DNA from: Kitasatospora aureofaciens | GTDB taxonomy: Bacteria; Actinomycetota; Actinomycetes; Streptomycetales; Streptomycetaceae | Assembly: GCF_019192735.1 (NCBI RefSeq) | Contig: NZ_JAHTKP010000006.1 | Span: forward strand, 186,001-250,000 | Reading direction: 5' to 3' | Length of the DNA stretch: 64,000 nucleotides | In this document: positions 1 through 8,274 of the stretch, piece by piece | Numbering within the stretch: position 1 is the first letter of the stretch | How the letters are laid out: each line of letters begins with the position of its first letter | Program-made: the position numbers and the translations under genes | Notes under the pieces: generated by a model | Told to the model about the DNA's origin: nothing | Databases searched by the model: none | Seen by the model: only the letters and a program-made list of their open reading frames with translations

Positions 1-1345
1 CGCCGAAGGAGTGGATCGGCCAGAGCACGATGTCGGCGAGCTTGCCGCTCTCCAGCGAGCCGATGTACTCCGAAGTGCCGGAGGCGATGGCCGGGTTGAT
101 GGTGAGCTTGGCGAGGTAGCGCAGGACGCGGAAGTTGTCGTTGCGTCCGGTGTCGCCGGCGAGCTTGCCGCGCTGGTCCTTGCAGTGGTGGGCGGTCTGG
201 AAGGCGCGGGTGAAGGACTCCCCGATCCGACCCATCGCCTGCGAGTCCGAGGAGAAGATCGAGATGACCCCCTCGTCGTGCAGGACGGTCTCGGCGGCGA
301 TGGTCTCGGCGCGCACCCGGGAGTCGGCGAAGGACACGTCCTCGGGGATGTCGTGGCTGAGGTGGTGGCAGACCATCACCATGTCCAGCAGCTCGTCCAC
401 CGAGTTGACGGTGTAGGGCAGCGTGGGGTTGGTGGAGGACGGCAGGACGTTGGCCTCGCCGGCGATCCGCATGATGTCGGGGGCGTGGCCGCCGCCCGCG
501 CCCTCGGTGTGGAAGGTGTGGATGGTGCGGCCGTCGATCGCCGAGAGGGTGTCCTCGAAGAAGCCGGACTCGTTGAGCGTGTCCGTGTGGATCGCCACCT
601 GGACGTCGTACTCGTCGGCGACGCGCAGCGCGCTGTCGATCGCGGCCGGGGTGCTGCCCCAGTCCTCGTGCACCTTGAGGCCGCAGGCGCCGGCCTCGAC
701 CTGCTCGCGCAGGGCACCTGGCAGCGAGCCGTTGCCCTTGCCGAGGAGGCCGACGTTGACGGGGAGGTCCTCGACCGCCTGGTACATCCGCCCGATGTTC
801 CACGGCCCGGGCGTACAGGTGGTGCCGTTGGTGCCGTCGGACGGGCCGGTGCCGCCGCCGATGAGGGTGGTGATGCCGTTGCTCAGCGCCTCCTGCACCT
901 GCTGCGGGGCGATGAAGTGGATGTGGGTGTCGACGCCGCCGGCGGTCGCGATCAGGTGCTCGCCGGAGATCACGTCGGTGCCGGGACCGATCACCAGCCT
1001 GGGGTGCACGCCGCTCTGGGTGTGCGGGTTGCCGGCCTTGCCGACGGCGGTGATGAAGCCGTCCTTCACGCCGATGTCGCCCTTGACCACGCCGAGGACC
1101 GGGTCCATCACCACGACGTTGGTGATCACCAGGTCCAGCGCGCCCTGGACGGAGGTCGCGGCCGGGTCCTGGGCCATGCCGTCGCGGATGCCCTTGCCGC
1201 CGCCGTAGACGGCCTCGTCGCCGTAGTGGCCCTGATTGAAGTCCTTCTCGATCTCGACGACGAGGTTGGTGTCGGCGAGGTGGAAGCGGTCGCCGACGGT
1301 GGGCCCGAAGAGATCGGTGTACTGCTTGCGGGACAGCATGGCCAT
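1..1345 (-). CDS. ureC: Urease alpha subunit, 5' part (runs off left edge)
   Basis: This is the catalytic subunit of urease, which hydrolyses urea to ammonia and carbamate in the cytoplasm. About 448 of the usual ~570 residues are present, because the 3' end lies outside the window. Visible landmarks are the nickel-binding THIHFI motif, the GLKVHEDWG segment with the lysine that is carbamylated in the family, the [12 protein letters not shown] active-site flap and the downstream SSDSQAMGR aspartate region. The ATG at 1345 overlaps the ureB stop codon by one base (TGATG), which points to translational coupling. A second ATG two codons in could also serve. It is the last visible gene of the transporter-ureA-chelatase-ureB-ureC set. 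Confidence 0.97.
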   Translation of the reverse strand, partial: MAMLSRKQYTDLFGPTVGDRFHLADTNLVVEIEKDFNQGHYGDEAVYGGGKGIRDGMAQDPAATSVQGALDLVITNVVVMDPVLGVVKGDIGVKDGFITAVGKAGNPHTQSGVHPRLVIGPGTDVISGEHLIATAGGVDTHIHFIAPQQVQEALSNGITTLIGGGTGPSDGTNGTTCTPGPWNIGRMYQAVEDLPVNVGLLGKGNGSLPGALREQVEAGACGLKVHEDWGSTPAAIDSALRVADEYDVQVAIHTDTLNESGFFEDTLSAIDGRTIHTFHTEGAGGGHAPDIMRIAGEANVLPSSTNPTLPYTVNSVDELLDMVMVCHHLSHDIPEDVSFADSRVRAETIAAETVLHDEGVISIFSSDSQAMGRIGESFTRAFQTAHHCKDQRGKLAGDTGRNDNFRVLRYLAKLTINPAIASGTSEYIGSLESGKLADIVLWPIHSFG

Positions 1346-1743
1346 CAGCGGTTGCCTTCCTTGTGGTCGAGGTTGGTGCCCTTGAAGCCGAGCGCGATCG
1401 CCCGGTCGATCGCGCGGGAGCGGGTGTGGGGCGACTTGATGCCGCCGTCGACGAGGTTGCTGAAGCCGACCAGGCGGCCGTGGCCGCCGAACTCGGCGAG
1501 CGTGACGTCCTTGGTGTCGCCTGGCTCGAAGCGGACGGCGGTGCCCGCCGGGATGTCCAGGTGCTTGCCGAAGGCGGCGTTGCGGTCGAAGTCGAGGGCG
1601 CGGTTGGCCTCGAAGAAGTGGTAGTGCGAACCGACCTGGATCGCCCGGTCGCCCGTGTTGCTGACCGTGATGGTGACCTGGGCGCGGCCGGCGTTGATCT
1701 CCACCGGGTCGTCGCCGTACAGGTACGTGGCGCCACCAGACAT
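1345..1743 (-). CDS. ureB: Urease beta subunit
   Basis: This 132-residue protein is the non-catalytic beta subunit of the urease complex. The sequence has the family pattern of [17 protein letters not shown] near the N-terminus and [12 protein letters not shown] followed by a charged tail. The ATG at 1743 is preceded by a purine-rich GAGGGAAGG-type ribosome site. Its stop overlaps the ureC start by one base. It is separated by 37 bases from the chelatase-like gene that sits between ureA and ureB, so all are likely on one transcript. Confidence 0.96.
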   Translation of the reverse strand: MSGGATYLYGDDPVEINAGRAQVTITVSNTGDRAIQVGSHYHFFEANRALDFDRNAAFGKHLDIPAGTAVRFEPGDTKDVTLAEFGGHGRLVGFSNLVDGGIKSPHTRSRAIDRAIALGFKGTNLDHKEGNR

Positions 1744-1780
1744 GGCTGGCCCTTCCTCTCTCTGTCGGGTCTCTGTCGGT

Positions 1781-2623
1781 TCAGTGATGTGCGTGAAGGT
1801 GCCCGTGGGTGTGCGAGTGCGTGTGGTCCCCGCCGGGCCCGTGGCTGTGGGCGTAGCCGTGCCCGTGCTCGGCGTCGAGGCCGGCCCGGATGCCGTCCTC
1901 CCCGTGGCCGAGCAGGTGCAGGGCCGCCGCGGTGCGGGCCGCGACCACCCCGGCGATCGCGGACGGGCGCAGCAGCGGCCCACCGTCGCGCACGCCAGGC
2001 ACGTCGGTGCGCAGGGCCGGTCCGAACGACGCCGGGACGGCCGTCACCTCACGGGCGCCGAGCAGCCGGCAGCGTTCGGCGCCCTCGGCGAGGTCGGGGT
2101 CGCCGCCCGCGAGGGCCACCTCCACCCAGCGGTGGCGCCCGTACTGGCGGACCAGGCGGGCGATCCGGAACAGGTCCGCGTCCTCGAACGGTCCGGCCGC
2201 CGGGGCGGTAACCAGCACGGCGCCGTCGGGGTGGGTGGCGGCGGAGGACGCCGCCCGCAGCCAGCCGACGAGGTGCTCCGTGGCGCCGAACGGCGCGGTC
2301 AGGGCGAGCCGGTCCCGGCCGTCCCCGGCGGCCAGCCAGCGCAGCGCCCGGGCAGCGTCGGCCACCAGCTTCGGGTCGCGGCCGAGCGTCATCGGCACCA
2401 CGCACACCGGTCCGTCGGTGGCGGCAAGCGCCGAGCGGACGGCCTCGCCGAGCGGACGGCCGGCGGCGGCCGCGGCGTGGACGGCGGGCTCGCGCTCCAC
2501 CAGACCGGCCAGGTCCCGGCCGCCGTCGCTCTCGTGCCCGCCGGCCAGCACCACGGTGGCGGCCGGTACCCGGGGGCCGACCGATCCCCGGGGGCCGGCC
2601 GGCACGGCCTGGCGTTCCGTCAT
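1781..2623 (-). CDS. CbiX/SirB-like chelatase-fold protein with His-rich tail inside the urease operon
   Basis: The 280-residue product resembles the CbiX/SirB class of small chelatases: it has a [12 protein letters not shown] start, a [17 protein letters not shown] stretch like the metal-site region, and repeated alpha/beta elements. The C-terminal ~28 residues (about 253-280) contain 12 histidines in H-x-H-x spacing. Such chelatases insert Co, Ni or Fe into tetrapyrroles, and His-rich tails in urease accessory proteins store nickel. Its place between ureA and ureB, three bases after the ureA stop, suggests a nickel-handling role for urease rather than corrin synthesis; this is inference. 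No canonical ureE, ureF, ureG or ureD is visible, though they may lie beyond the left edge. Confidence 0.8.
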   Translation of the reverse strand: MTERQAVPAGPRGSVGPRVPAATVVLAGGHESDGGRDLAGLVEREPAVHAAAAAGRPLGEAVRSALAATDGPVCVVPMTLGRDPKLVADAARALRWLAAGDGRDRLALTAPFGATEHLVGWLRAASSAATHPDGAVLVTAPAAGPFEDADLFRIARLVRQYGRHRWVEVALAGGDPDLAEGAERCRLLGAREVTAVPASFGPALRTDVPGVRDGGPLLRPSAIAGVVAARTAAALHLLGHGEDGIRAGLDAEHGHGYAHSHGPGGDHTHSHTHGHLHAHH

Positions 2624-2626
2624 GGC

Positions 2627-2932
2627 TCAGGCACCCACCGGGTCGTGGCAGGAGACGAGCTTCGTCCCGTCGAGGAACGCGGCCTCGACCTGGAGCAGCG
2701 GCAGCATCTCGCGGACGCCGGGCATGACGTCGTCGCCGCTGACGACCTTCTTGCCGATCTCCATGCACTCGGCGACGGTGCGTCCGTCCCGGGCGCCCTC
2801 CATGATGGCCTCGCTGATCAGCGCGCAGGCCTCGCTGTAATTCAGTTTCACGCCGCGGTCGCGGCGCTTGCGGGCCAGATCGGCCACGACGTAGATGTAC
2901 AGCTTGTCCATCTCACGCGGGGCGAGATTCAC
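2627..2932 (-). CDS. ureA: Urease gamma subunit
   Basis: This 101-residue protein is the small structural subunit of urease. It carries the family core NLAPREMDKLYIYVVADLARKR, the LNYSEACALISEAIMEGARDG helix pair and the terminal HDPV motif. The GTG at 2932 is chosen because it gives the standard ~100-residue length and is preceded by GGAAGAG nine bases upstream; an in-frame extension to 2995 would add an unusual 21-residue leader. It lies downstream of the urea transporter gene and directly upstream of the chelatase-like gene. Confidence 0.95.
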   Translation of the reverse strand: MNLAPREMDKLYIYVVADLARKRRDRGVKLNYSEACALISEAIMEGARDGRTVAECMEIGKKVVSGDDVMPGVREMLPLLQVEAAFLDGTKLVSCHDPVGA

Positions 2933-3013
2933 GGGAATCACTCTTCCTTTCCGAAGGAATGCGTCGAACGCGTCGAACGCGCTGGACGGACACACTGGGA
3001 ATCCGACGCCTCG

Positions 3014-3979
3014 TCAAATGCGGCGCAGCCGGGGAATGGCCGGCACCGCCACCAGGAACAGCATGGTCGTCAGGACGAACGGCCAGGTGAAGGCGTGGCC
3101 GCCGAACGGCACGGCGACGGCGGCGAGCGCCGGGGTCAGCACGGTGGCGCCGGCCGCGCCGAGCACGGCGTAGGCCGCGCTCCAGCCGCCGGGGGCGACG
3201 AACACCCCGCACAACGCCATCGCGACCAGCACGCCGCTGTAGCCGAGCAGCCCCTGGCCGACGGCCTCGGCGGGCGCGCCGAGCGCCCAGGCCGTGGCCA
3301 GCCCGGTGGCGCTGCCCGCGCCGGCCAGTAGGCCCGCGAGGCGGCTGGCCACGAAGATGCCGGCCAGGAACAGCAGGCCGGCGTACCACTGGGGCAGGAA
3401 GAAGATCTGGCCGACGTTGGCGAAGAACCCGTGCCACAGCTGCTCCCAGGTCAGCCCGGTCGGACCGGTGGCCGGCCCGGGCAGGGCGGCCGGGGTGCCG
3501 GCGTCGCGCCAGAGCCGCCGGAAGCCGGGTGCGGCGACGGTCGTGGCGGTGGCGACCAGGCAGAACGGCGCGGTCAGCGGCGGGAGTTTCCAGGTGTCGA
3601 GCACCGCGCCGAGGCCCGCGGCGACCACCACGGAGACGGCGGCGCCGAGGACCGCCACCGTGGCGGGGTGACCGGACCTGAGGAAGACGACGCAACTCAG
3701 CGCCACCAGACACCCGTTGTACCCGTGCAGCCCGGCGGCGACGGCGTCGCGCGCCAGCCGCAGTCCGTACGCGACACCGGTGCCGACGGCGCTGCCGAGC
3801 AGACCGTAGACGCCGTACTGCCGGCCGCCCGCGAACAATGCGGCCACGAAGAACATCCCGCACACGGCGGACGGCATGAAATCTACCTGTGCCACACCAC
3901 GCAGCACTTCCATGGCTAACCTGACGGATATCGGGCGGGGGCCCTCGGAGGTCCCTTGTCCATCCTTTTGCTGACCCAT
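3014..3979 (-). CDS. Urea transporter (UT family)
   Basis: This is a hydrophobic 321-residue protein with about ten membrane segments arranged as an internal duplication: GLHGYNGCLVAL in the first half and GLLGYSGVLVAM in the second. These LxGYNG-type loops are typical of UT-family urea channels. It would admit urea to feed the urease encoded just downstream. The ATG at 3979 is one option; a TTG at 3991 and an ATG at 3913 (MEVLRG) are also in frame, and none has a strong ribosome site, so the start is uncertain. The 80-base gap to ureA suggests possible co-transcription. Confidence 0.9.
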   Translation of the reverse strand: MGQQKDGQGTSEGPRPISVRLAMEVLRGVAQVDFMPSAVCGMFFVAALFAGGRQYGVYGLLGSAVGTGVAYGLRLARDAVAAGLHGYNGCLVALSCVVFLRSGHPATVAVLGAAVSVVVAAGLGAVLDTWKLPPLTAPFCLVATATTVAAPGFRRLWRDAGTPAALPGPATGPTGLTWEQLWHGFFANVGQIFFLPQWYAGLLFLAGIFVASRLAGLLAGAGSATGLATAWALGAPAEAVGQGLLGYSGVLVAMALCGVFVAPGGWSAAYAVLGAAGATVLTPALAAVAVPFGGHAFTWPFVLTTMLFLVAVPAIPRLRRI

Positions 3980-4427
3980 ACTGCGCACCAATTCCCGCTA
4001 CGGCTGTTCACGGCATGGCGAATACTCCGCGAGGCTGCCCGACCTGTTGACGGGCACCCTCGCGATTCCTTCGGAACCGTACTCCTGCGGATTGCCGACA
4101 TGCTCGCATACTTCACGTTACGTGCGAATGACAAAGGGTGATCACCACGCCCCTGAGCTGCAACAATCTGTTGATTCTGCAGGTCAGCGACGGCCCTGAA
4201 GAAGGCCATTCTTTAAGAAGTTTTACTGGCGACCGTTGAAGGTCGGACGATGGCCATGTCAATCAATTCGACGCGAAGCTGGCCGGTCGGGGCAATTCGG
4301 ACACCCGGCGCGGCCGAGCGGGACGGTGATGTGAACAGAAGGTGTACGTTCCGTGATCTCCTGCTCCTGTGATGAGGGGTAAGCGCTTTCGCACCCTCCC
4401 GGGCTCTAGGAGGGTGAGGAGGTGCTC
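3980..4427. other. Intergenic region between the urea operon and the sigma factor gene
   Basis: About 450 bases hold no convincing gene. It must carry the divergent promoters for the minus-strand urea operon and the plus-strand sigma gene. A CTGCA...TGCAG inverted pattern with an internal CAACAATCTGTTG sequence lies at 4159-4182; a link to the nickel regulator Nur is only a guess. A small ORF at 3956-4141 looks non-coding. Confidence 0.4.
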
Positions 4428-4961
4428 ATGGGAGAACCGAAGACCGACCGGGACGACGAGTTCCAGGCCTTCATCGTCGGGGCCTGGCCACGGCTGATGC
4501 GGACGGCGTACCTGCTGGCAGGCGAGCAGTACGCGGCGGAGGACCTGGTGCAGTCCGCGGCGGAGAAGGCCTGCGCGACCTGGGGCAAGGTGCGGCGCGC
4601 CGGCGATCCGTACGCGTACGTGCGGCGGATCCTGGTGAACCAGCACGCCCGCCGTTGGCGCCGCCGCCCGCCGGAGCTGCTGGTGGACGCCGTACCGGAC
4701 GCGGCCGGCGTGGAGGACGGCTTCGCGCGGTCCGACCAACGCGGGGCGCTGATGGCCGCGTTGGCCACCCTGCCCGCGCGCCAGCGTCAGGCCGTGGTGC
4801 TGCGGCACTGGGAGGACCTGAGCGACAGCCAGGCCTCTGCGGCGATGGGCTGCTCGGTGGGAGCCGTGCGCAGCCACGCGGCGAAGGGGATAGCGCGGCT
4901 GCGGGAGGTCGCGGCGCTGAAGGAACTCAAGGACATGACCCACATCGGAGGTGCGGTATGA
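4428..4961 (+). CDS. SigE-family ECF RNA polymerase sigma factor
   Basis: This 177-residue protein has region 2 (FQAFIVGAWPRLMRTAYLLAG, then AEDLVQSAAEKA) at about 10-75 and region 4 (LATLPARQRQAVVLRHWEDLSDSQAS, then an HTH with GCSVGAVRSHAAKGIARLR) at about 105-165. This matches actinobacterial SigE-family extracytoplasmic sigma factors, which direct RNA polymerase to stress promoters. The ATG at 4428 follows GAGGAGG with a 5-base spacer; a GTG at 4422 overlaps that ribosome site and is less likely. The stop overlaps the next gene's ATG (ATGA), so it is coupled to the putative anti-sigma factor. Confidence 0.93.
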   Translation: MGEPKTDRDDEFQAFIVGAWPRLMRTAYLLAGEQYAAEDLVQSAAEKACATWGKVRRAGDPYAYVRRILVNQHARRWRRRPPELLVDAVPDAAGVEDGFARSDQRGALMAALATLPARQRQAVVLRHWEDLSDSQASAAMGCSVGAVRSHAAKGIARLREVAALKELKDMTHIGGAV

Positions 4962-5878
4962 GCGCGGGCGGCAACCACGGCGGGACGGTCGGCATGGGCG
5001 GCGCCGCGGACGACGGCGCGGACGTGTGGATCGGGCTGGAACTGGCGGAGGCGGCGGCCGGGGCGAAGGTCGGTCCGGTGCCGGTGCCGGAGATCATGGC
5101 GGGCGGCCGCCGGCTGCGGCGCCGCCATCGGACGATGGTCGGCGCGCTCGCGCTGGCCTCGGCGGTGGTGCTGGCGGGCGGGGCGATGACCGGTCTGCGC
5201 TCGGCCCCCGGGGAGGGCAACTCGGCACAGGTGGTCGCCCCCGCCGCCGCGCCCAGCACGACCGCCACGGCCACGCCGTCGGCGCCGACCGCGAAGGACC
5301 CGCTCACCCCGACCCGGGTAGTGCTCGCGCAGGGCACCGTCGGCGGCAAGGAGTGGAAGGTGTGGGCCGCGCTGTGGCCGCTGGCGCCGAAGGAGCAGGC
5401 GTTCCGGCAGGCGCAGGCCGTCGTCCAGGAGCGGCGCGCCGTCGACCCCGAGGTTCCCGAGCCGACGGAGGCGTTCGTCCGGCAGTACTGGCAGCCCCAC
5501 GACGACATCGTGAACGTCTACTTCACGGTGGACGGCGTCCGCCTCGGCCACGACTCCGAGTTCACCACCCGGGCACCGTCCGAGGCCGCGCCCGCCGGTG
5601 GCGAGTCCTTCAGCGGTGTCACACTCGGCGCCCGCGGCAAGGGCGACACCGTGGCCCCGCTGGACGTGGCGGTGATGACCATCGCGCCCGAGGTCGGCAA
5701 GATCGTGGTGACGTGGACGGACGGCACGACGACCGAGCCCGAGCCGGTCGCCGTGGCGGACTCCCCGATCCGCTGGATCGCGGTGCCCCGGGCGGAGGGC
5801 AAGTCGGCGCAGTCGTGGCAGTTCTATGACCGCAACGGCGCGAAGCTCCCGGGGGATGGACCCGACTTCCTGAGGTGA
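4958..5878 (+). CDS. Putative membrane-anchored anti-sigma factor
   Basis: The 306-residue product has a cytoplasmic N-terminus of ~50 residues, an arginine-rich stop (RRLRRRHR) and one membrane segment (MVGALALASAVVLAGGAMTGL, about 57-77). An Ala/Thr/Pro-rich linker follows, then a ~200-residue outer domain that I do not recognise. Single-pass proteins encoded directly after SigE-type ECF genes often sequester the sigma factor, and the 4-base overlap with the sigma gene supports such a pair. No ZAS zinc motif is evident, so the anti-sigma role rests on context. Confidence 0.75.
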   Translation: MSAGGNHGGTVGMGGAADDGADVWIGLELAEAAAGAKVGPVPVPEIMAGGRRLRRRHRTMVGALALASAVVLAGGAMTGLRSAPGEGNSAQVVAPAAAPSTTATATPSAPTAKDPLTPTRVVLAQGTVGGKEWKVWAALWPLAPKEQAFRQAQAVVQERRAVDPEVPEPTEAFVRQYWQPHDDIVNVYFTVDGVRLGHDSEFTTRAPSEAAPAGGESFSGVTLGARGKGDTVAPLDVAVMTIAPEVGKIVVTWTDGTTTEPEPVAVADSPIRWIAVPRAEGKSAQSWQFYDRNGAKLPGDGPDFLR

Positions 5879-5884
5879 CGGCGG

Positions 5885-5906
5885 CCGGTTGACCGGTTGA
5901 CCGGTT
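5885..5906. repeat. Short tandem repeat GACCGGTT
   Basis: An 8-base unit (GACCGGTT) is repeated two and three-quarter times just after the anti-sigma stop codon and before the small gene at 5932. CCGGTT/AACCGG can pair, so it may weakly fold; its function is unknown. Confidence 0.6.
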
Positions 5907-5931
5907 CACGCTCCGGGGTAAGTGAGCGGGC

Positions 5932-6240
5932 ATGAATGCGATTTTGGTGGAAGAGAACTTCGCGCATATAGACGGCAGCGACATGAACGTCATCCTCGAC
6001 GTGCTCGACCAGCTCAACTTCGACGCCGAGCCCACCGCGCCCCGTGGCAACGGCGGGCGGCGGAACTGGGAGCTGACGATGCATTGGCAGTCGGCGGGGC
6101 CGATTCCGGAGAGCGCCGAGGCGGCACTGCGCGACGCGGTCGCCAAGATCAGAGATCACTTCGTCACTGCGGGGAAGCAGCCGCCATCGAGGGTCGCCGT
6201 GTGCAATCGGGATGGTCTGGTGCTCCGGACCTACCAGTAG
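5932..6240 (+). CDS. Small hypothetical protein
   Basis: This 102-residue protein shows coding composition and ends right before a strong hairpin. It contains ILDVLDQLNFDAEP near residue 20 and a positively charged C-terminal half with RVAVCNRDGLVLRTYQ. I do not recognise a family. The start ATG at 5932 has only a weak GGG upstream. It could be transcribed with the upstream sigma/anti-sigma pair or from its own promoter in the 50-base gap. Confidence 0.7.
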   Translation: MNAILVEENFAHIDGSDMNVILDVLDQLNFDAEPTAPRGNGGRRNWELTMHWQSAGPIPESAEAALRDAVAKIRDHFVTAGKQPPSRVAVCNRDGLVLRTYQ

Positions 6241-6251
6241 CGATGTGTCAG

Positions 6252-6286
6252 GGAGTGGGGAGTCGGCCGGGCCGACTTCCCACTCC
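6252..6286. terminator. Strong stem-loop between convergent genes
   Basis: A GGAGTGGG-AGTCGGCC arm pairs with GGCCGACT-CCCACTCC around a one-base loop, with a small bulge. It lies 12 bases after the small plus-strand gene, with the minus-strand ATP-binding gene ending further right, so it may terminate in both directions. Confidence 0.8.
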
Positions 6287-6447
6287 TCTTGTTTCAGCGG
6301 GCTGTTGGGGTTGCGGTGGGGTGCGGGTGGTGGTGGCGATCGGGATGGTGGCGGGTGGTGAGGGGGTAGGCCCAGGCGAGGAGCGCGAGGAGGAGGGTGA
6401 AGGGGAGGAGGGTGCAGAGCGTGGCGCTGCCGGGGCTATGGCGGGGC

Positions 6448-6900
6448 TCAGGAGGCATCGGCAAGGTCGAGTTCGGCCCAGATCGTCTTGCCGTTGGGGT
6501 GGCGCGGGATCGTGCCCCAACGGTCGGCGAGAGCGTTGACGAGGGTGAGGCCACGCCCGGACTGCGAGTTGGGGTTGAGGCGGGCGGGGAGGACGGGGAG
6601 GCGGTCGCCCTTGCAGTCCGAGATCTCGATACGGAGGGTGGTGCCCCGGCGCGCGGTGGTGGTGAGGGAGAGGTGCAACTCGAAGCCGCGCCCCGGAACG
6701 CGGCCGTGCGAGATCGCGTTGGCGGCGAGCTCCGCGATGATCAGGAGCGCGGAGTAGTACGGCTCGGTGTGGGTGAAGTTCAGTTCCCAGGCGGTGAGTT
6801 GACGTCTGGCGATGCGCCGGCAGATCGCGGCGCCCTTGGGAGTGGCCGCAAGGACGGTGGTGTGGCGGCGAGGGTTGTCGAGGGGGATTTCGGTCGTCAT
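6448..6900 (-). CDS. ATP-binding protein (HATPase_c, RsbW-like)
   Basis: This 150-residue protein has the GHKL ATPase fold without a kinase domain. The N-box is ELAANAISHG and the G-box is GRGLTLVNALADRWG. Such proteins in streptomycetes act like RsbW/SpoIIAB anti-sigma kinases and often sit beside XRE/DUF397 gene pairs in WhiJ-like clusters. It is divergent from the XRE gene at 7020. The ATG at 6900 fits homologues; an in-frame GTG at 6975 would add 25 residues. Confidence 0.88.
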   Translation of the reverse strand: MTTEIPLDNPRRHTTVLAATPKGAAICRRIARRQLTAWELNFTHTEPYYSALLIIAELAANAISHGRVPGRGFELHLSLTTTARRGTTLRIEISDCKGDRLPVLPARLNPNSQSGRGLTLVNALADRWGTIPRHPNGKTIWAELDLADAS

Positions 6901-7019
6901 GTGAAAAAGCGTGACGCCCCGGACGTACGCTGACCACGGATCTGGCGAGTACGGAGAGTGCTTGTCCAGGTGCACACAGCTTTTGTTCGTGTGGCCAGAA
7001 CACAGGGCGGGTGGTCGCG

Positions 7020-7901
7020 ATGGGTGCAGCGCGTAACAGCGAATCGGGCGACGAGGTTCGTACGGAACTGCCGGAGGACTTGGGGGAGGTCTCGGACTTC
7101 TTCCGCGCGATCGGCAAGCAGATCAAGCTCCTGCGGGAGCGCGCCGGGCTGACGCAGAAGGAGTTCGGCGAGCGCATCGGCTACGGCGAGGGCTTGATCG
7201 GCGCGGTGGAGCGCGGAAAGCGCACCCCGCAGCCGGAGTTGCTGGTGGCGGCGGACAAGCTCCTCGACGCGGGTGGCCTGTTGGCCATCACGAAGGACGA
7301 TGTGATGCGGGCGCGGGCCAAGGCGCGGGTGCGGCACCCGGCGTGGTTCCGGGGCTACGCAGCCCTGGAGGTCGACTCGATCGAGATGCACGACTTCGCC
7401 ACGCTCGACATCCCTGGGCTGCTCCAGACCGAGGAGCACGCACGAGCGGTCTACGCGATGAGGCAGCCCCCCTTGTCGGAGGAGGTGATCGAGGTGCGGG
7501 TCGCGGCGCGGATGGCACGCCAGGAGGTGCTGACTCGATGGCCTCGGGGGATGTTCAGCTGGGTGATCGACGAGAGCGTGCTGCGAAGGCCCCTGGGTGG
7601 GTGGGACGTGCACGCGGCCCAGCTTCGCCGGCTCCTGGAGGTCGGACGCACCCGTGGCATGGTCATCCAGGTACTGCCATTGGACAGAACTGAACACGCC
7701 GGAATGGGCGGACCGTTCATTCTGATCACGCCCAAGGGACGGCCTCAGCACGCCTACATCGAGGTGCAGACGAGCAGTAGGCTGATCAATGACCCGGATG
7801 AAGTCCGGGTCATGAACGCGCGGTACGGCACCCTCAGGGCGCAGGCCCACGGCCCCGAGGAGTCCCTGGCCTTGATCGAGAAGATCCTGGGAGAACGATG
7901 A
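7020..7901 (+). CDS. WhiJ-like XRE regulator with DUF5753 domain
   Basis: This 293-residue regulator has an N-terminal helix-turn-helix at about 27-80 (IKLLRERAGLTQKEFGERIGYG, then GAVERGKRTPQ) and a C-terminal DUF5753 domain from about 105 containing the characteristic LQTEEHARAVY and VLRRPLGG motifs. Proteins of this class, such as WhiJ, pair with a small DUF397 partner encoded just downstream and influence development. The start is taken as ATG 7020; a GTG at 7011 is also in frame. Its stop overlaps the DUF397 start. Confidence 0.92.
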   Translation: MGAARNSESGDEVRTELPEDLGEVSDFFRAIGKQIKLLRERAGLTQKEFGERIGYGEGLIGAVERGKRTPQPELLVAADKLLDAGGLLAITKDDVMRARAKARVRHPAWFRGYAALEVDSIEMHDFATLDIPGLLQTEEHARAVYAMRQPPLSEEVIEVRVAARMARQEVLTRWPRGMFSWVIDESVLRRPLGGWDVHAAQLRRLLEVGRTRGMVIQVLPLDRTEHAGMGGPFILITPKGRPQHAYIEVQTSSRLINDPDEVRVMNARYGTLRAQAHGPEESLALIEKILGER

Positions 7902-8086
7902 GCACCGAGCTGGCATGGTTCAAGAGCAGCTACAGCGGCAACGAGGGCGGCGCCTGCGTCGAGGTCGCCGAGGCGCCCGGAGTGATCCACGTGCGTGACT
8001 CCAAGGACAAGAGCGGCCCCCAGCTGGCCTTCGAGCCGACCGCGTGGCAGGCGTTCGTGGAGTTCGCCGCCACTGCCGAGGGCTGA
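7898..8086 (+). CDS. DUF397 protein, partner of the XRE regulator
   Basis: This 62-residue protein has the family signature WFKSSYSGNEGGACVEVAE, then VRDSKDKSGPQLAFEP and a terminal WQAFVEFA. DUF397 proteins accompany WhiJ-like regulators and are thought to modulate them. The ATG overlaps the XRE stop codon by four bases (ATGA). A GGCC-rich hairpin follows 14 bases after its stop. Confidence 0.93.
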   Translation: MSTELAWFKSSYSGNEGGACVEVAEAPGVIHVRDSKDKSGPQLAFEPTAWQAFVEFAATAEG

Positions 8087-8100
8087 TTCAGCCTCCTCTC

Positions 8101-8132
8101 AACGGCCCACCGCCACCGAGCGGCGGGCCGTT
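8101..8132 (+). terminator. Hairpin after DUF397
   Basis: AACGGCC pairs with GGCCGTT and the adjoining CGCC pairs with GGCG around a seven-base loop, immediately downstream of the XRE/DUF397 pair. Confidence 0.7.
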
Positions 8133-8215
8133 GGCGTACCGTCGAACTGGCCGTTCTATCCCACGACTTGGGGGAGCAGCGAGGACGACAAGCGCTTGGG
8201 GCGAGTGCTTTGTGC

Positions 8216-8251
8216 GTCCACGAGGTGGTTCGGTCGAACCACCTCGTGGAC
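8216..8251. terminator. 36-base near-perfect palindrome between convergent genes
   Basis: The arm GTCCACGAGGTGGTTCG is followed after two bases (GT) by its exact reverse complement, a 17-bp perfect stem. It lies between the DUF397 gene and the convergent dioxygenase gene, so a bidirectional terminator is the simplest reading. Confidence 0.75.
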
Positions 8252-8274
8252 GGGTGCGTTTGCCTTGCCCTTCG

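Noticed and set aside
11..1624. 537-codon plus-strand open frame over ureC/ureB
   Set aside because: Shadow of ureC and ureB, which have unmistakable family motifs on the minus strand.
3956..4141. 61-codon plus-strand open frame upstream of the sigma gene
   Set aside because: No family resemblance, no ribosome site and it overlaps the start region of the urea transporter.
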